A stretch of DNA of 64,000 bases, from NCBI RefSeq assembly GCF_020405185.1, contig NZ_CP084463.1, forward strand, positions 2,852,001 through 2,916,000, read 5' to 3'. The notes beneath the pieces are model-generated. The model saw only the letters and a program-made list of their open reading frames with translations, made no database searches and was not told the DNA's origin. Positions within the stretch are counted from its first letter, which is position 1, and each line of letters begins with the position of its first letter. Shown piece by piece: positions 35,451 through 44,636 of the stretch. The position numbers and the translations under genes were made by a program. Origin of the DNA: Halomicrobium salinisoli. Lineage in GTDB: Archaea; Halobacteriota; Halobacteria; Halobacteriales; Haloarculaceae.

Positions 35451-35954
35451 ATGAGACGGCGGACGCTGCTTCGGTCGCTCGGTGCGAGCGCTGCCGCGTT
35501 CGGAGCGGGCTGTCTCGGGCTCGGCGGGGAGGTCGTCGTCAGCGTCCAGCAGAGCGTGCGCGTCCCGGCGGGCGAGGGCTGGAGCCGGGAGCTACCGGAC
35601 GTGTCCGACTCCGGCGGGGCGATCTCCTACGAGGCCACGTCCGAGGACGAGTCGTTCGACGTCTACCTCTTCCGGGCGGAGCAGTTCCGGTACTACGACG
35701 AGTACGTGAAAGGCCGCGACCCGGAGCGGACGCCGAAGGGCATCGAGCAGTTCAGCAAGGTCGCCGTGGAGACCGACGGGGGCGTCTACGAGGCCGCGAC
35801 CGCGAACGGCGGGGCGCGGGAGTCGCTGGACGCCGCGGGGCCGTACCACTTCGTCGTCGACCACTCGAACTACCGGCTGGGACACCGGATGGACGACCAC
35901 GCCGACGAGCTGTCGGCGTTCGTCGAGCTCGAACTCGTCGAGGACAGGATCTAA
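35451..35954 (+). CDS. Tat-exported lipoprotein of unknown function
   Basis: The 167-aa precursor starts RRRTLLRSLGASAAAFGAGCLG: a twin-arginine signal with a lipobox (FGAGC, C21). The mature part is a small beta-rich domain (EGWSRELPDVSDSGGAISYEA; YHFVVDHSNYRLG) resembling secreted haloarchaeal proteins with no known function. GAGGGGAGGG just before the ATG is a good ribosome-binding site. It is convergent with the ZIP transporter, with 4 nt overlap. Confidence 0.75.
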   Translation: MRRRTLLRSLGASAAAFGAGCLGLGGEVVVSVQQSVRVPAGEGWSRELPDVSDSGGAISYEATSEDESFDVYLFRAEQFRYYDEYVKGRDPERTPKGIEQFSKVAVETDGGVYEAATANGGARESLDAAGPYHFVVDHSNYRLGHRMDDHADELSAFVELELVEDRI

Positions 35955-36754
35955 ACGAGCGCGAGCGGGACCATCGCCAGGGCGCCGACGAGGGCACCGG
36001 CGACGAACTCCCGGCGGCCGCCGCCGGAGAGGTCCCGGCCCCGCTCCAGGGCCTCGGGGACGAACTCGGTGGCGACGAGGGAGACCATCGCGCCCGCGGC
36101 GAACCCGAACCCCAGCGGGAGGAGTCCGCGAGCCAGCGAGACGAAGGCGAAGGCGAGCACGGCGCCGACGGGCTGGGGCAGCGAGGAGAAGACTGCCCAC
36201 CACACCATCCGCCACTCGCCGACGCCGAGCGAGCGCAGCGGGATGGCGACGGCCACCCCCTCCGGGACGTTGTGGATCGAGATGGCGACGGTCATGAACG
36301 CGGCGAGGACCGGGAGCGCGACGCCCGCGACGGTCACCGTCTCGGCGTCGGCGAAGCCCAGTTCCGCGAAGGAGACGCCGACGGCGACGCCCTCCGGGAA
36401 GCTGTGGACGGTCAGTACGCCGAGGATGAGCACGAGCTTCCGGAAGTCCGCGCGCTCGTACTCCCCGGGGTCGGGGTCGACGCCGTCGACGACCGCGTGG
36501 CCGGCGGCGACGAGCGCGACGCCGGCCAGCGCGCCCGGAGCGAGCAGCCAGGCGTCGCCGTAGGCTAGCCCCTCCCGGACCAGTCCGAACAGCGACGCGG
36601 CGACCATGATCCCCGAGGCGAGCCCCCACAGCGCGACGTTCCAGCGGTCGTCGAACTCCTCGACCAGGAAGAACGGGAGCGCCCCGACGCCGGTCGCCAG
36701 CGCGGTCACCAGCCCGGCCACGAAGACCACCGCGAGGTCCGCTGCCAGCCCCAT
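35951..36754 (-). CDS. ZIP-family metal transporter
   Basis: A 267-aa, eight-helix transporter. Helix IV has HSFPEGVAVG and helix V HNVPEGVAVA, the paired histidine/glutamate metal sites of ZIP (GufA-like) carriers; a third glutamate is in ATEFVPEALERG. It imports Zn2+ or related divalent cations. No adjacent metalloregulator is seen. Confidence 0.9.
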   Translation of the reverse strand: MGLAADLAVVFVAGLVTALATGVGALPFFLVEEFDDRWNVALWGLASGIMVAASLFGLVREGLAYGDAWLLAPGALAGVALVAAGHAVVDGVDPDPGEYERADFRKLVLILGVLTVHSFPEGVAVGVSFAELGFADAETVTVAGVALPVLAAFMTVAISIHNVPEGVAVAIPLRSLGVGEWRMVWWAVFSSLPQPVGAVLAFAFVSLARGLLPLGFGFAAGAMVSLVATEFVPEALERGRDLSGGGRREFVAGALVGALAMVPLALV

Positions 36755-36835
36755 ACCGTCGCTTGCCTGCGGCGACGGGTAAGCCCTCTCGCGAACCTGA
36801 TCGCTCGGGAGCCCCGATCGACCGTCAGGGTCCTG

Positions 36836-37399
36836 TCAGCCGTCGATCGGGATCCGCTCCAGCGTCGTGTACTCGGGCCCGTCGCTCCGCAGCACGCTCT
36901 CGGTCAGCCGAATCTCCTCGACCCGAAGCGTCCCGACCTCGGGATGGCGCTCACGGACGACCTCCTGGACCAGTTCCTTGCCGCCGGCGTGCTCCATCCG
37001 GGCGAGGGTGGCGTGGGGCGTGAAGTCGTGGTCCTCCGGATCGAAGCCCATCGCCGTCATCCGGTCCTCGATGGCCTCGTGGAGGCGCGTCAGTTCCTCG
37101 CTGCCCTCCTCGGCGCCGAGCCACACGACGCTGATGTAGTCCAGGCTCGGGAACACCCCCAGCCCGGCGAAGCGGGCCTCGAAGGGGTCGACGCCGGCCT
37201 GCTCGACCGCCGCCTCAAGTTCCGTCGCGAGGTCGTCGACGCGGTCGGGATCGGTGTCCCCGAGGAACTTCAGCGTCACGTGGGCCTGCCCGGGATCGGT
37301 GACGTTCAGCCCCGACGCGTCGACCAGCAGGTCCTGCACCGCGGCCACCTCGTCGACGAGCCCGTCGAGGTCGACGCTGACGAACAGTCGCTTGCCCAT
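36836..37399 (-). CDS. thpR: RNA 2',3'-cyclic phosphodiesterase (LigT/ThpR)
   Basis: The 187-aa 2H phosphoesterase has both HxTx motifs: AHVTLKFLG (about residue 44) and FTPHATLARM (about 128). It opens 2',3'-cyclic phosphate on RNA ends and is linked to tRNA maturation. The ATG at 37399 gives the family start GKRLFVSVDLDG. Confidence 0.92.
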   Translation of the reverse strand: MGKRLFVSVDLDGLVDEVAAVQDLLVDASGLNVTDPGQAHVTLKFLGDTDPDRVDDLATELEAAVEQAGVDPFEARFAGLGVFPSLDYISVVWLGAEEGSEELTRLHEAIEDRMTAMGFDPEDHDFTPHATLARMEHAGGKELVQEVVRERHPEVGTLRVEEIRLTESVLRSDGPEYTTLERIPIDG

Positions 37400-37563
37400 A
37401 GCGGCGGTCCGGGCGCCGGCGCCTTGAGTGTTCGACACCGGTGCGCTTTTTTCCGGACTGGGGCCCACATTCATCGACGGCCCGGCAGGCAGCGACGAAC
37501 CCGGACCCGAGCGGCCGTGACCGGGACGTAGCCCTTAACAGGCCGCCTCGCCAACGGAGGATA

Positions 37564-38295
37564 ATGACTGACCGAGAGCCCGACGACCACGAGTTCTCCT
37601 CCGGACAGGGGTTCGACGACCCCTACGAGGGGTTCGACCTGGAGACCCCCGAACTGTCCGTGGACACGGACAAGGTCGACCCCGTCGACTCGCGGGTCCT
37701 CACGGACATGCTCGACGAGGACAGCGTCGCCGCCGACGAGGTCGACGCCGAGCAGCTGATCGACGTCGGCGTCTCCTACGTGCACATCAACCGCCACGAG
37801 CAGGCCGCGGACACCTTCGAGCGGGCCGCCCGCTTCACCGACGACGAGCGGCTCCAGCAGGAGGCCTGGACCAACAAGGGCGCGGCCCACGCCGAGATGG
37901 AGGAGTGGGACGCCGCCGTCGGCGCGTACAAGGAGGCGCTGAACGTCGCCGAGGAGTCCGACCACGCCGCCACGGCCGAGACGAACCTCGCCTACGCCCT
38001 CTGGGAGTCCGGCCGCACGGAGCAGGCCCTGGAGCACGCCGAGCGGGCCGTCGAGATCGACCCCCGGTTCGCCGAGGGCTGGTACAACCGCGGGTTCTTC
38101 CTGCTTGAGCGCGGCCTGGCCGAGGACGCCGTCAACGCCTTCGACAACGCCATCCGCCTGGGCTTCCGGAACGCGGACATCTTAGAGGAGAAGGCCCGCG
38201 CCCTGGAGGAGATGGGCGAGTACGACCGCGCCGAGGAGGTCGCCGAGGAGGCCGAGGAGCTGCGCGAGGAGGCCGAGCAAGAGCTGCTGGAATGA
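37564..38295 (+). CDS. TPR-repeat protein
   Basis: The 243-aa acidic protein carries at least four tetratricopeptide repeats from about residue 60 to 220 (AADTFERAARFTDDERLQ, AWTNKGAAHAEMEEWDAA, AEGWYNRGFFLLERGLAEDA, EEMGEYDRAEEVAEEAEEL). TPRs form protein-binding scaffolds; the partner is unknown. It overlaps the DUF424 gene by 4 nt, so the two probably act together. Confidence 0.9.
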   Translation: MTDREPDDHEFSSGQGFDDPYEGFDLETPELSVDTDKVDPVDSRVLTDMLDEDSVAADEVDAEQLIDVGVSYVHINRHEQAADTFERAARFTDDERLQQEAWTNKGAAHAEMEEWDAAVGAYKEALNVAEESDHAATAETNLAYALWESGRTEQALEHAERAVEIDPRFAEGWYNRGFFLLERGLAEDAVNAFDNAIRLGFRNADILEEKARALEEMGEYDRAEEVAEEAEELREEAEQELLE

Positions 38296-38582
38296 TACTC
38301 AACGAGCGCGAGACAGAGGAGGGGCTGCTCGTCTCCGTCTGCGACCCCGACGTGATGGGCGAGACCTTCGAGAACGGCAAGGTCTCGCTGACCGTCGACG
38401 AGGAGTTCTACGGCGGCGAGGAGGCCGACGAGCAGGCGGTCGTCGAGAGCCTCGCGAAGTGCACGACGGCCAACCTCGTCGGCGAGGAGAGCGTCGCGCT
38501 GGCCATCGAACACGGGTTCGTCGACGAGGAGAACGTCCTCGACCTCGACGGGACCCGCCACGCGCAGCTGCTCTGGATGTGA
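38292..38582 (+). CDS. DUF424 archaeal protein
   Basis: A 96-aa protein matching DUF424: LLVSVCDPDVMGETFENGKVSLTV, then KCTTANLVGEESVALAIEHGF. The family is widespread in archaea, usually near translation genes, and has been suggested to associate with the ribosome or initiation factors. The ATGA overlap with the TPR gene shows translational coupling. Confidence 0.88.
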   Translation: MILNERETEEGLLVSVCDPDVMGETFENGKVSLTVDEEFYGGEEADEQAVVESLAKCTTANLVGEESVALAIEHGFVDEENVLDLDGTRHAQLLWM

Positions 38583-38636
38583 GCACCGCTCTCGCGGCGC
38601 CTGCTGCCATCCTGCGGCCGCTGCTTGCCGCTGGAG

Positions 38637-39134
38637 CTACTCGATTCGCAGCGACCCCAGGTTCCAGCCGCCGGTGAGGACCACCAGCCGAAGCGTGTGC
38701 AGGCCGGCCGGGAGTTCGACGGTCGTCCCGGCGGTCTCCCAGTCGTACCACCCGCCGGTGGCGTCGAACGTGACGGCCTTCAGCGGCGTCCGGTCGACCA
38801 CGACGCCGAACGTGCCGCCGCCGTAGTCGGCCTCCGCGGCGACCCGGGCGCTGACCTCGTACTCGCCCGGCCGCGCGACGTCCACGTCGTAGGCGAGCCA
38901 CTCGTCGCTCGCGAGCCAGCCGACCCCGCCGTCCTCGGCGATGGGGCCGTCGTCGACCTCGCGGACGTAGCGGTACTCGTGGTAGCTCCCGCCGGAGATC
39001 CGTCCGGGGACCTCGTGGCGCTCCCGACCGGGGCGTTCGTCGACGCCGCCCCGCTCGGTTCGGTCGCCCGACGGCTCCGACGGGCCGGTATCGCTGACGC
39101 TCCCCCCGTTCTCCCGACCGGTCGAACCCACCAT
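38637..39134 (-). CDS. Stand-alone CBM6-like carbohydrate-binding protein
   Basis: The 165-aa protein has residues 45-165 matching a CBM6/CBM35-type jelly-roll: HEYRYVREVDDGPIAEDGG, WLASDEWLAYDVDVARPGEYEVSARVAA, then GGWYDWETAGTTVELPAGLHTLRLVVLTGGWNLGSLRIE as separate strands. No signal peptide or catalytic domain is attached; the N-terminal 40 residues are Ser/Gly/Arg-rich disorder. Either it is cytoplasmic, or it is the tail of a broken extracellular hydrolase. Confidence 0.75.
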   Translation of the reverse strand: MVGSTGRENGGSVSDTGPSEPSGDRTERGGVDERPGRERHEVPGRISGGSYHEYRYVREVDDGPIAEDGGVGWLASDEWLAYDVDVARPGEYEVSARVAAEADYGGGTFGVVVDRTPLKAVTFDATGGWYDWETAGTTVELPAGLHTLRLVVLTGGWNLGSLRIE

Positions 39135-39238
39135 CGTGCTTTTTTCTCATTCGCTATTCCCAATACTTTTTCGGTCGCCGCGATAATGGTACCGGCCCGG
39201 CCGCAGTATACTTCGGTTCGCGCGTGTGATGCATCGGT

Positions 39239-39685
39239 ATGTACTCGCGGAACCACCTCCTGCTCTCCGTCGCCGTCGGTGCCGGGGCGGCGTGGCTCCT
39301 CGACCTGCCGGTGCCCTGGTGGGCGGCCGTGGCGATCGCCGCCGTGGTGGGCGTCGGGATCGACGTCGATCACTTCCTCGTGGCGCGGTTGACCACCGGT
39401 GAGTGGGCGGCCGTGCGACGGGCGCTGGCGAACCCGCGGGCCGTCTTCGTCGACCAGGGCGCGCTCTTCGAGCCCGGCGAGATCTGGCCGATCCAGCGGC
39501 TCTGTAGCCACGTGGCGCTGGCGGGGCCGCTGGTCGGCGGCGCCTGGCTGGTCGACGCCGGCCTGGGGCTCCTGCTCGCGGCGGTCCTGTACGCGCACCT
39601 CCTCTCGGACCTGCTCTGGGACGTCGCTCGGCTCGACGTCTATCGAGAGCGACACGCGGCGTACGCTGGCGAAGGGAGAGACTGA
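39239..39685 (+). CDS. Small membrane protein, possibly YdjM-like metal-dependent hydrolase
   Basis: A 148-aa protein with three to four membrane helices. Polar residues sit at membrane edges: SRNHLLL, GIDVDHFLVARL, CSHVALAGPL and AHLLSDLLWDV. This Asp/His pattern resembles the YdjM/LexA-regulated membrane hydrolase group, but the similarity is weak and the protein is short. Divergent from the CBM gene. Confidence 0.6.
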   Translation: MYSRNHLLLSVAVGAGAAWLLDLPVPWWAAVAIAAVVGVGIDVDHFLVARLTTGEWAAVRRALANPRAVFVDQGALFEPGEIWPIQRLCSHVALAGPLVGGAWLVDAGLGLLLAAVLYAHLLSDLLWDVARLDVYRERHAAYAGEGRD

Positions 39686-39873
39686 TCCCCCACTCGGCAC
39701 CGTCGGACCGCACCAGATCCGCGGTACCGCCGGGAGCGCAGCAGGTGTCGTGCCCGTGAGGGGGTCGCCGTCGGTCGGGTTTTCCTGGCGACTCCCGGCA
39801 CCCCTCCGGGAGATACCGCTACCCTCGCATAAGCATTGTGCTAGTTTTTCATTATCGATATCGCCAGGAGAGG

Positions 39874-39901
39874 TTTCGGGGAACCGAAATAATGTTCCCC
39901 G
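39874..39901 (+). promoter_or_regulatory. Inverted repeat upstream of sufS
   Basis: CGGGGAAC (39877-39884) and GTTCCCCG (39894-39901) are perfect 8-bp inverted repeats with a 9-nt spacer, followed 21 nt later by the sufS ATG. TTTCGG/CCGAAA (39874-39889) is a second overlapping dyad. It is probably an operator or an RNA hairpin in the leader; the regulator is unknown. Confidence 0.5.
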
Positions 39902-39922
39902 TCGAGCCCCTCCCTATAGGTA

Positions 39923-41164
39923 ATGGAGCAGAGCGAACGAGACGGGCTAGACGTGGAGCGCATACGGGAGGACTTCCCGATCCTCCAGCGGGAGTTCCGG
40001 GGCGAGCAGGTGGCGTACCTCGACAACGCGGCGACGAGCCAGACGCCCGACCAGGTCGTCGACGCCATCGCTCACTACTACCGGCACACGAACGCCAACG
40101 TCCACCGCGGCCTCCACCACCTCAGCCAGGAGGCCTCCGTCGCCTACGAGGAGGCCCACGACCGCGTCGCCGAGTTCATCGGCGCCGAGGGCCGCGAGGA
40201 GGTCGTCTTCGGCAAGAACACCACAGAAGCGATCAACACCGTCGCGTACGCCTGGGGACTGGCCGAACTGGGCCCCGGCGACGAGGTCGTCCTGACGGAG
40301 ATGGACCACCACGCCACGCTCGTGACGTGGCAGCAGATCGCGAAGAAGACCGGCGCCGACGTGAAGTTCGCCCGCGTCGACGACGAGGGCTACCTCGATC
40401 TGGACCACCTCCGGGAGCTGGTCACCGACGACACCGAACTGGTGGGGGTCCCCCACGTCTCGAACACGCTCGGAACCATCGCGCCCGTCGAGGAGATCGG
40501 CGAGATCGCCCACGACCACGGCGCGCTGTACTTCGTGGACGGCGCCCAGTCGGTGCCGCACATGCCCGTCGACGTCCAGGCGATGGACGCCGACTTCTTC
40601 GCCTTCTCCGGGCACAAGATGTGCGGCCCGACCGGCATCGGCGTCCTCTACGGCAAGGAGCACCTGCTGGAAGAGATGCAGCCGTACCTCTACGGCGGCA
40701 TGATGATCGAGAAGGTCACCTTCGAGGACTCCACCTGGCACGAACTGCCCTGGAAGTTCGAAGCCGGCACGCCACCGATCGCCCAGGGCATCGCGCTGGC
40801 GGAGGCCTGCGACTACCTCGACGACATCGGCATGGAGCGGGTCCAGCGCCACGGCGAGCGCCTCGCCGAGTACGCCCACGACAGGCTCTCGGAGTTCGAC
40901 GACATCACCATCCTCGGTCCGCCGGCCGACGACCGCGCCGCGCTGGTCTCCTTCAACCTCGACGACGTCCACGCCCACGACGCCTCCGAGATCCTCAACG
41001 ACTACGCCGTCGCCGTCCGCGCCGGCGACCACTGCACCCAGCCGCTGCACGACAAGCTCGGCGTCCCCGCCTCTACCCGCGCCTCGTTCTACGTCTACAA
41101 CACGAAAGAGGAAGTCGACAAGCTCGTCGCCGCCCTCGACGACGCACGGCAGCTGTTCGCGTAG
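39923..41164 (+). CDS. sufS: Cysteine desulfurase, SufS type
   Basis: A 413-aa PLP enzyme that takes sulfur from cysteine for Fe-S clusters. PLP lysine K232 is in FSGHKMCGPTGIG; H129-H130 in MDHHATLVTW stack on the cofactor; the persulfide cysteine C371 is in RAGDHCTQPLHDKLG. The N-terminus (LDVERIREDFPIL) and DNAATSQTPDQV are SufS signatures. Its scaffold SufU lies 3.5 kb downstream on the same strand. Confidence 0.96.
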   Translation: MEQSERDGLDVERIREDFPILQREFRGEQVAYLDNAATSQTPDQVVDAIAHYYRHTNANVHRGLHHLSQEASVAYEEAHDRVAEFIGAEGREEVVFGKNTTEAINTVAYAWGLAELGPGDEVVLTEMDHHATLVTWQQIAKKTGADVKFARVDDEGYLDLDHLRELVTDDTELVGVPHVSNTLGTIAPVEEIGEIAHDHGALYFVDGAQSVPHMPVDVQAMDADFFAFSGHKMCGPTGIGVLYGKEHLLEEMQPYLYGGMMIEKVTFEDSTWHELPWKFEAGTPPIAQGIALAEACDYLDDIGMERVQRHGERLAEYAHDRLSEFDDITILGPPADDRAALVSFNLDDVHAHDASEILNDYAVAVRAGDHCTQPLHDKLGVPASTRASFYVYNTKEEVDKLVAALDDARQLFA

Positions 41165-41286
41165 AATTATGCCTCACTTTCCCTGACGACGTATCTATCC
41201 ACTTTCCTATCGTTCACGGTCCAGCTACGGCCGTTCCCGCCCGGGTTTATGTCACACTCTGGCAAACTCCGTGATCCGGGTACACC

Positions 41287-41586
41287 ATGTCAGACCAGGA
41301 CACGGAAGACTTCATGATCCTCCGAGCGCTGGACGAGCCGATCACCGAGGAGGAACTACAGGCGGCGGGCGAGGAGTCCGGAGAGGCCCTGAAAGCGCTC
41401 CGCGAGGACGGAGTCGACATCGAGTGGGTCGAGTCGGAGGTGCTCACGGACGAGGACGGGCAAGTGACGGGGACGTTCTGTCACTACCGGGCCGAGGACG
41501 AGGACGCGATCCGGGAACACGCCGATCGGGCCGGCCTCCCCGCCACTCGCATCGATCGTCGCGGGGAACCGCTCGACGGTGAGTGA
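41287..41586 (+). CDS. DUF4242 (nickel-responsive SCO4226-like) protein
   Basis: The 99-aa small alpha/beta protein matches DUF4242: FMILRALDEPITEEELQAAGEESGEALKAL as two elements, IEWVESEVLTDEDGQVTGTFCHYRAEDEDAIREHA, and GLPATRIDRRGEPL at the end. One characterised member binds nickel; the role here is unknown. Confidence 0.8.
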   Translation: MSDQDTEDFMILRALDEPITEEELQAAGEESGEALKALREDGVDIEWVESEVLTDEDGQVTGTFCHYRAEDEDAIREHADRAGLPATRIDRRGEPLDGE

Positions 41587-41660
41587 CGCGCGGTCGGCGG
41601 AGGCCCACAGCGCGCCGTCATCGCCTGGAACGTAAGTGTCTGAAGGCCGTCACTACCGGT

Positions 41661-41948
41661 ATGGCGGCCGACGACACGCTCACGTCCGCGGACATCGAGG
41701 ACAGGATACAGCAGCTCGGTCGGTTCACCCGGCTCCTGAAGGCGGGATTCGGAATCATCCTTGCCGCCTTCCTGCTCGCCGTCGCCGGTAGCCTCCCGGC
41801 CAACCTCGACAGCGTCGCCAGCGCCGTCGACGCGGTCCTGCTGCCGCTGATCTTCGTCGGTATGGGCCTGCTGCTCTTCGGTATCGGTATGCATCTGCAC
41901 ATCATGCACCTGAACCTCGTGCGACAGCTGCGCGATCAGGACGAGTAG
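41661..41948 (+). CDS. Two-helix membrane protein of unknown function
   Basis: A 95-aa protein with a short helical N-terminus (DIEDRIQQLGRFTRLLKAG) and two membrane helices (FGIILAAFLLAVAGSL; VLLPLIFVGMGLLLFGIGMHL). The C-terminus is charged. No family recognised. Confidence 0.65.
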   Translation: MAADDTLTSADIEDRIQQLGRFTRLLKAGFGIILAAFLLAVAGSLPANLDSVASAVDAVLLPLIFVGMGLLLFGIGMHLHIMHLNLVRQLRDQDE

Positions 41949-42003
41949 TGATCGAGCGACGGTCCGGGCGGGGAGAACGGGTGATGCCCGTCGGAAAGCG
42001 TCC

Positions 42004-43086
42004 TCAGTACTCGCCAGCGGGCGCGACATCCCCCTGGTCGATCGGATCCTCGAGATCGCCCATGATGGCCTCGAGCATGTCCGTCACGGTCACCATGCCG
42101 ACGACCGCGCCGTCCTCGATGACCAGCGCCAGCTCCTGGTTCTCCGCCTGGAACTGGTCGACAGCGTCGCTGACGTCGACGTCGGGCGAGAGGGTCATCG
42201 GCGGCGCGGCGAGCGCCTCGAAGTCGACGTCGCCCTCGGCCAGCGCCTCCCGCTGGCGGCCCAGGATTGGCGTGTAGACGATGCCCTCGAACTCGGTCAG
42301 TTTCTCGCCGATCAGCGGGTACCGCGTGTGGGGGTTCTCGGCCATCCGCCGGAAGTTCTCCTCCGGATCGACCGCCGTCGAGAGGGCGACGATCTCGTCG
42401 GCCGGGAGCATCACCTCGCGGACGGGCTGTTCGCCGACGGCCAGCGCGTTCAGCACCTCCTCGCGGCGCTCCTCGGAGACGTCGCCCTCCTCGAGGACCG
42501 ACCCGACCCGGTTCCGGAGGTCGGCGCGGGACTCGATGACGTCCTCCTCGGTCTCCAGCCACGCGCCCGTCATCTCGACGCCCATCAGTCGCAGCGTCCA
42601 CTTGGCGACGGCGTCGCCCAGCGTGATGACGGGCGAGATCAGCCTGTGGAACCAGTACAGCGGCGTCGCGCCGTACCGGCACACCGTCCGGGAGCGCTCG
42701 ACGCCGAGGTACGTCGGCGTCTGCTCGCCGTGGGTCAGGTGGACGAGGTTGATCAGCAGGAAGGCGAGGATGCCGCCGGAGCCGATCGAGGCCAGCACCG
42801 TGTTCGCGAAGAGCGGCTCGAAGATGGCCGCCAGCGCCGGCTCGGCCACGATCCCGACGGCGATGCTGGAGGCGGTGATCCCCACCTGGCAGGTGGTGAG
42901 ATACAGCTCCAGGTCGTGGGTCATCTCCCAGGCGCGGCGGAGCGCGCCGTCGGCGTCGCCGACGAACTCGTCCTCGGTGTACTGGCGTGCGCGAGTCAGT
43001 GCGAACTCGATGGCCACGAAGAAGGCGTTGGCCAGGATGAGCCCCACGCCCGCCACGAGTCGCAGCGCCAGCTCCAGGGCGTTCAT
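42004..43086 (-). CDS. CNNM/CorC-type membrane protein with CBS pair
   Basis: The 360-aa protein has a DUF21 (CNNM) membrane domain at residues 1-150 (ANAFFVAIEFALTRAR, TTCQVGITASSIAVGIVAEPAL, LINLVHLTHGEQTPTYLGVERS) and two CBS domains at about 215-345 (VREVMLPADEIVALS; PPMTLSPDVDVSDAVDQF). Homologues export or sense Mg2+ and Co2+. The C-terminal transporter-associated domain found in longer members is absent. Confidence 0.9.
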   Translation of the reverse strand: MNALELALRLVAGVGLILANAFFVAIEFALTRARQYTEDEFVGDADGALRRAWEMTHDLELYLTTCQVGITASSIAVGIVAEPALAAIFEPLFANTVLASIGSGGILAFLLINLVHLTHGEQTPTYLGVERSRTVCRYGATPLYWFHRLISPVITLGDAVAKWTLRLMGVEMTGAWLETEEDVIESRADLRNRVGSVLEEGDVSEERREEVLNALAVGEQPVREVMLPADEIVALSTAVDPEENFRRMAENPHTRYPLIGEKLTEFEGIVYTPILGRQREALAEGDVDFEALAAPPMTLSPDVDVSDAVDQFQAENQELALVIEDGAVVGMVTVTDMLEAIMGDLEDPIDQGDVAPAGEY

Positions 43087-43217
43087 AGTTCGGGGGTTGT
43101 GTGTCGGCCGTCATATACGCGGCGGAACCGACGCGACCGGCGAGCGAGGCGGTGTGCCCGCCCGTCGTCCGCTCCCGGCAGCGGCGCGGCGGCGGGACCG
43201 CTCGCACGGCCCGGCCG

Positions 43218-44471
43218 CTAGTCGGCCCCGCCCCACTGCCACTGCGCCAGTTCGAACTTCTCCTCGACGCGCTCGATGACCTCCTCGAGGGGGGCGCCGC
43301 TGGAGTGGGGGTGCTCCTCGGCGAGCCGGTGGGCGCGCCGGAGCCAGTCCCGGGCGGCCTCGTAGCGGTCGGCGCTGTCGTCGTGGTCCTCGCCGAGGTC
43401 GTCGCCGGCGCGCTCGCACTCCTCGGCTGCGACGACCAGCGCGTCGATGAGGTTGCCGACCACCCAGGCCAGCTGAAAGCGCAGCGCCTCGGGTCCGGGA
43501 CCGAGTGCGCCGGGATCGTCCGCCGTGAGCGCGGCCCGGTAGCGGTCCAGCGCGTCCTCCCAGGCCGCGACGGCCTCCGTCGGATCGTCGGTCCGGAGCC
43601 CCGCGTGACAGGCCGACTCGGCCTCGTCGAAGAGGTCGGCCACGGCCTCGCCCAGGTCGTCCTCCAGGTCGTCGACCGTCCCCCAGAGGTAGTCGCTCTC
43701 CTCGAGCTCGCCCCGGGCTTTCTCGATCAGGTCGGTGGCCTCATCGGCGGCCTCGAACACGGCGTCGTACTCGCCGGACTCGCGCGCCTCGCGGACCTCC
43801 TCCAGCAGCGCCTCGACGCGCTCGGTCCTGGAGATCACTTCGAGGTATCCCAGTTCGGTCTCGACCGGCTCGATCTCCGCCTCCATCAGCTCGGTGGGCA
43901 CCGCGTCGTCGTGGGTCGCGCAGTGGTGGGCCTTCGAGAGGCGCATCTGCGCGCGCTGGATCTCGCCGGTCGGGTCCCCGCCCGACTCGATGGTCTCGCG
44001 GGCCGCCTCCATGGCCTCGCGGGCGCCGGCGAGCGTCTCCTCCAGGTCGGCCCACGCGCTGCCCACGGTGGAGACGTAGGACGCGAGCGCCCCGGCCCGG
44101 TCGGTGTCGACGGGCGTGAACTGGACGGACTCGTCGGCCGTCCTGATCTGCAGCGTCGTGCTGAGCAGCCGGTCGTGCATCTCGGCCCTCGTGACCGACG
44201 CCAGCTGATACGTGAGTTCGGGCGACTCCGGCTCGCCGCCCAGCAGGAAGAAGATCCGGCGGTTCGTGGCCACGGCGTAGGCGTGGCTGCCGTCCCCGGG
44301 TTCGATAGTCGTCGTTCGATCGTCGGTAGTGTGTTCGATCCCCTCGGCACTGGCCGCCGCGGCCTGGACGGCCTCGCCCTCCTCGAGGAGCGGCGCCAGC
44401 CGATCGGCGTCGACCTCCGCCGCCGCCGACCCGGAACCGAACGCGTTTGCAATATCGACTCTGTTGAGCAT
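43218..44471 (-). CDS. PH-like domain protein with coiled coils, unknown function
   Basis: The 417-aa acidic protein has residues 55-115 resembling a bacterial PH-like (bPH) domain (SHAYAVATNRRIFFLLGG, LTYQLASVTRAEMHDRLLSTTLQIRT). The rest is largely alpha-helical: AWADLEETLAGAREAMEAARETI, YDAVFEAADEATDLIEKARGEL and later TPR-like helices. No enzyme motif is visible. It is divergent from sufU. Confidence 0.7.
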   Translation of the reverse strand: MLNRVDIANAFGSGSAAAEVDADRLAPLLEEGEAVQAAAASAEGIEHTTDDRTTTIEPGDGSHAYAVATNRRIFFLLGGEPESPELTYQLASVTRAEMHDRLLSTTLQIRTADESVQFTPVDTDRAGALASYVSTVGSAWADLEETLAGAREAMEAARETIESGGDPTGEIQRAQMRLSKAHHCATHDDAVPTELMEAEIEPVETELGYLEVISRTERVEALLEEVREARESGEYDAVFEAADEATDLIEKARGELEESDYLWGTVDDLEDDLGEAVADLFDEAESACHAGLRTDDPTEAVAAWEDALDRYRAALTADDPGALGPGPEALRFQLAWVVGNLIDALVVAAEECERAGDDLGEDHDDSADRYEAARDWLRRAHRLAEEHPHSSGAPLEEVIERVEEKFELAQWQWGGAD

Positions 44472-44636
44472 GACCAACCCCCGGTACGTATTGGCACGGT
44501 CGTACAATTATAGTCTTCGATGGGGCCGAAAGGAACCGTCGCTGACACGACGACCGCGGCGGCCCGCGCCGTCGGGAGCGGGCAGAGGTCGGACCCCGGA
44601 ACCCTTTTGCCCCGCACACGCCTATCTCGCGCCACG

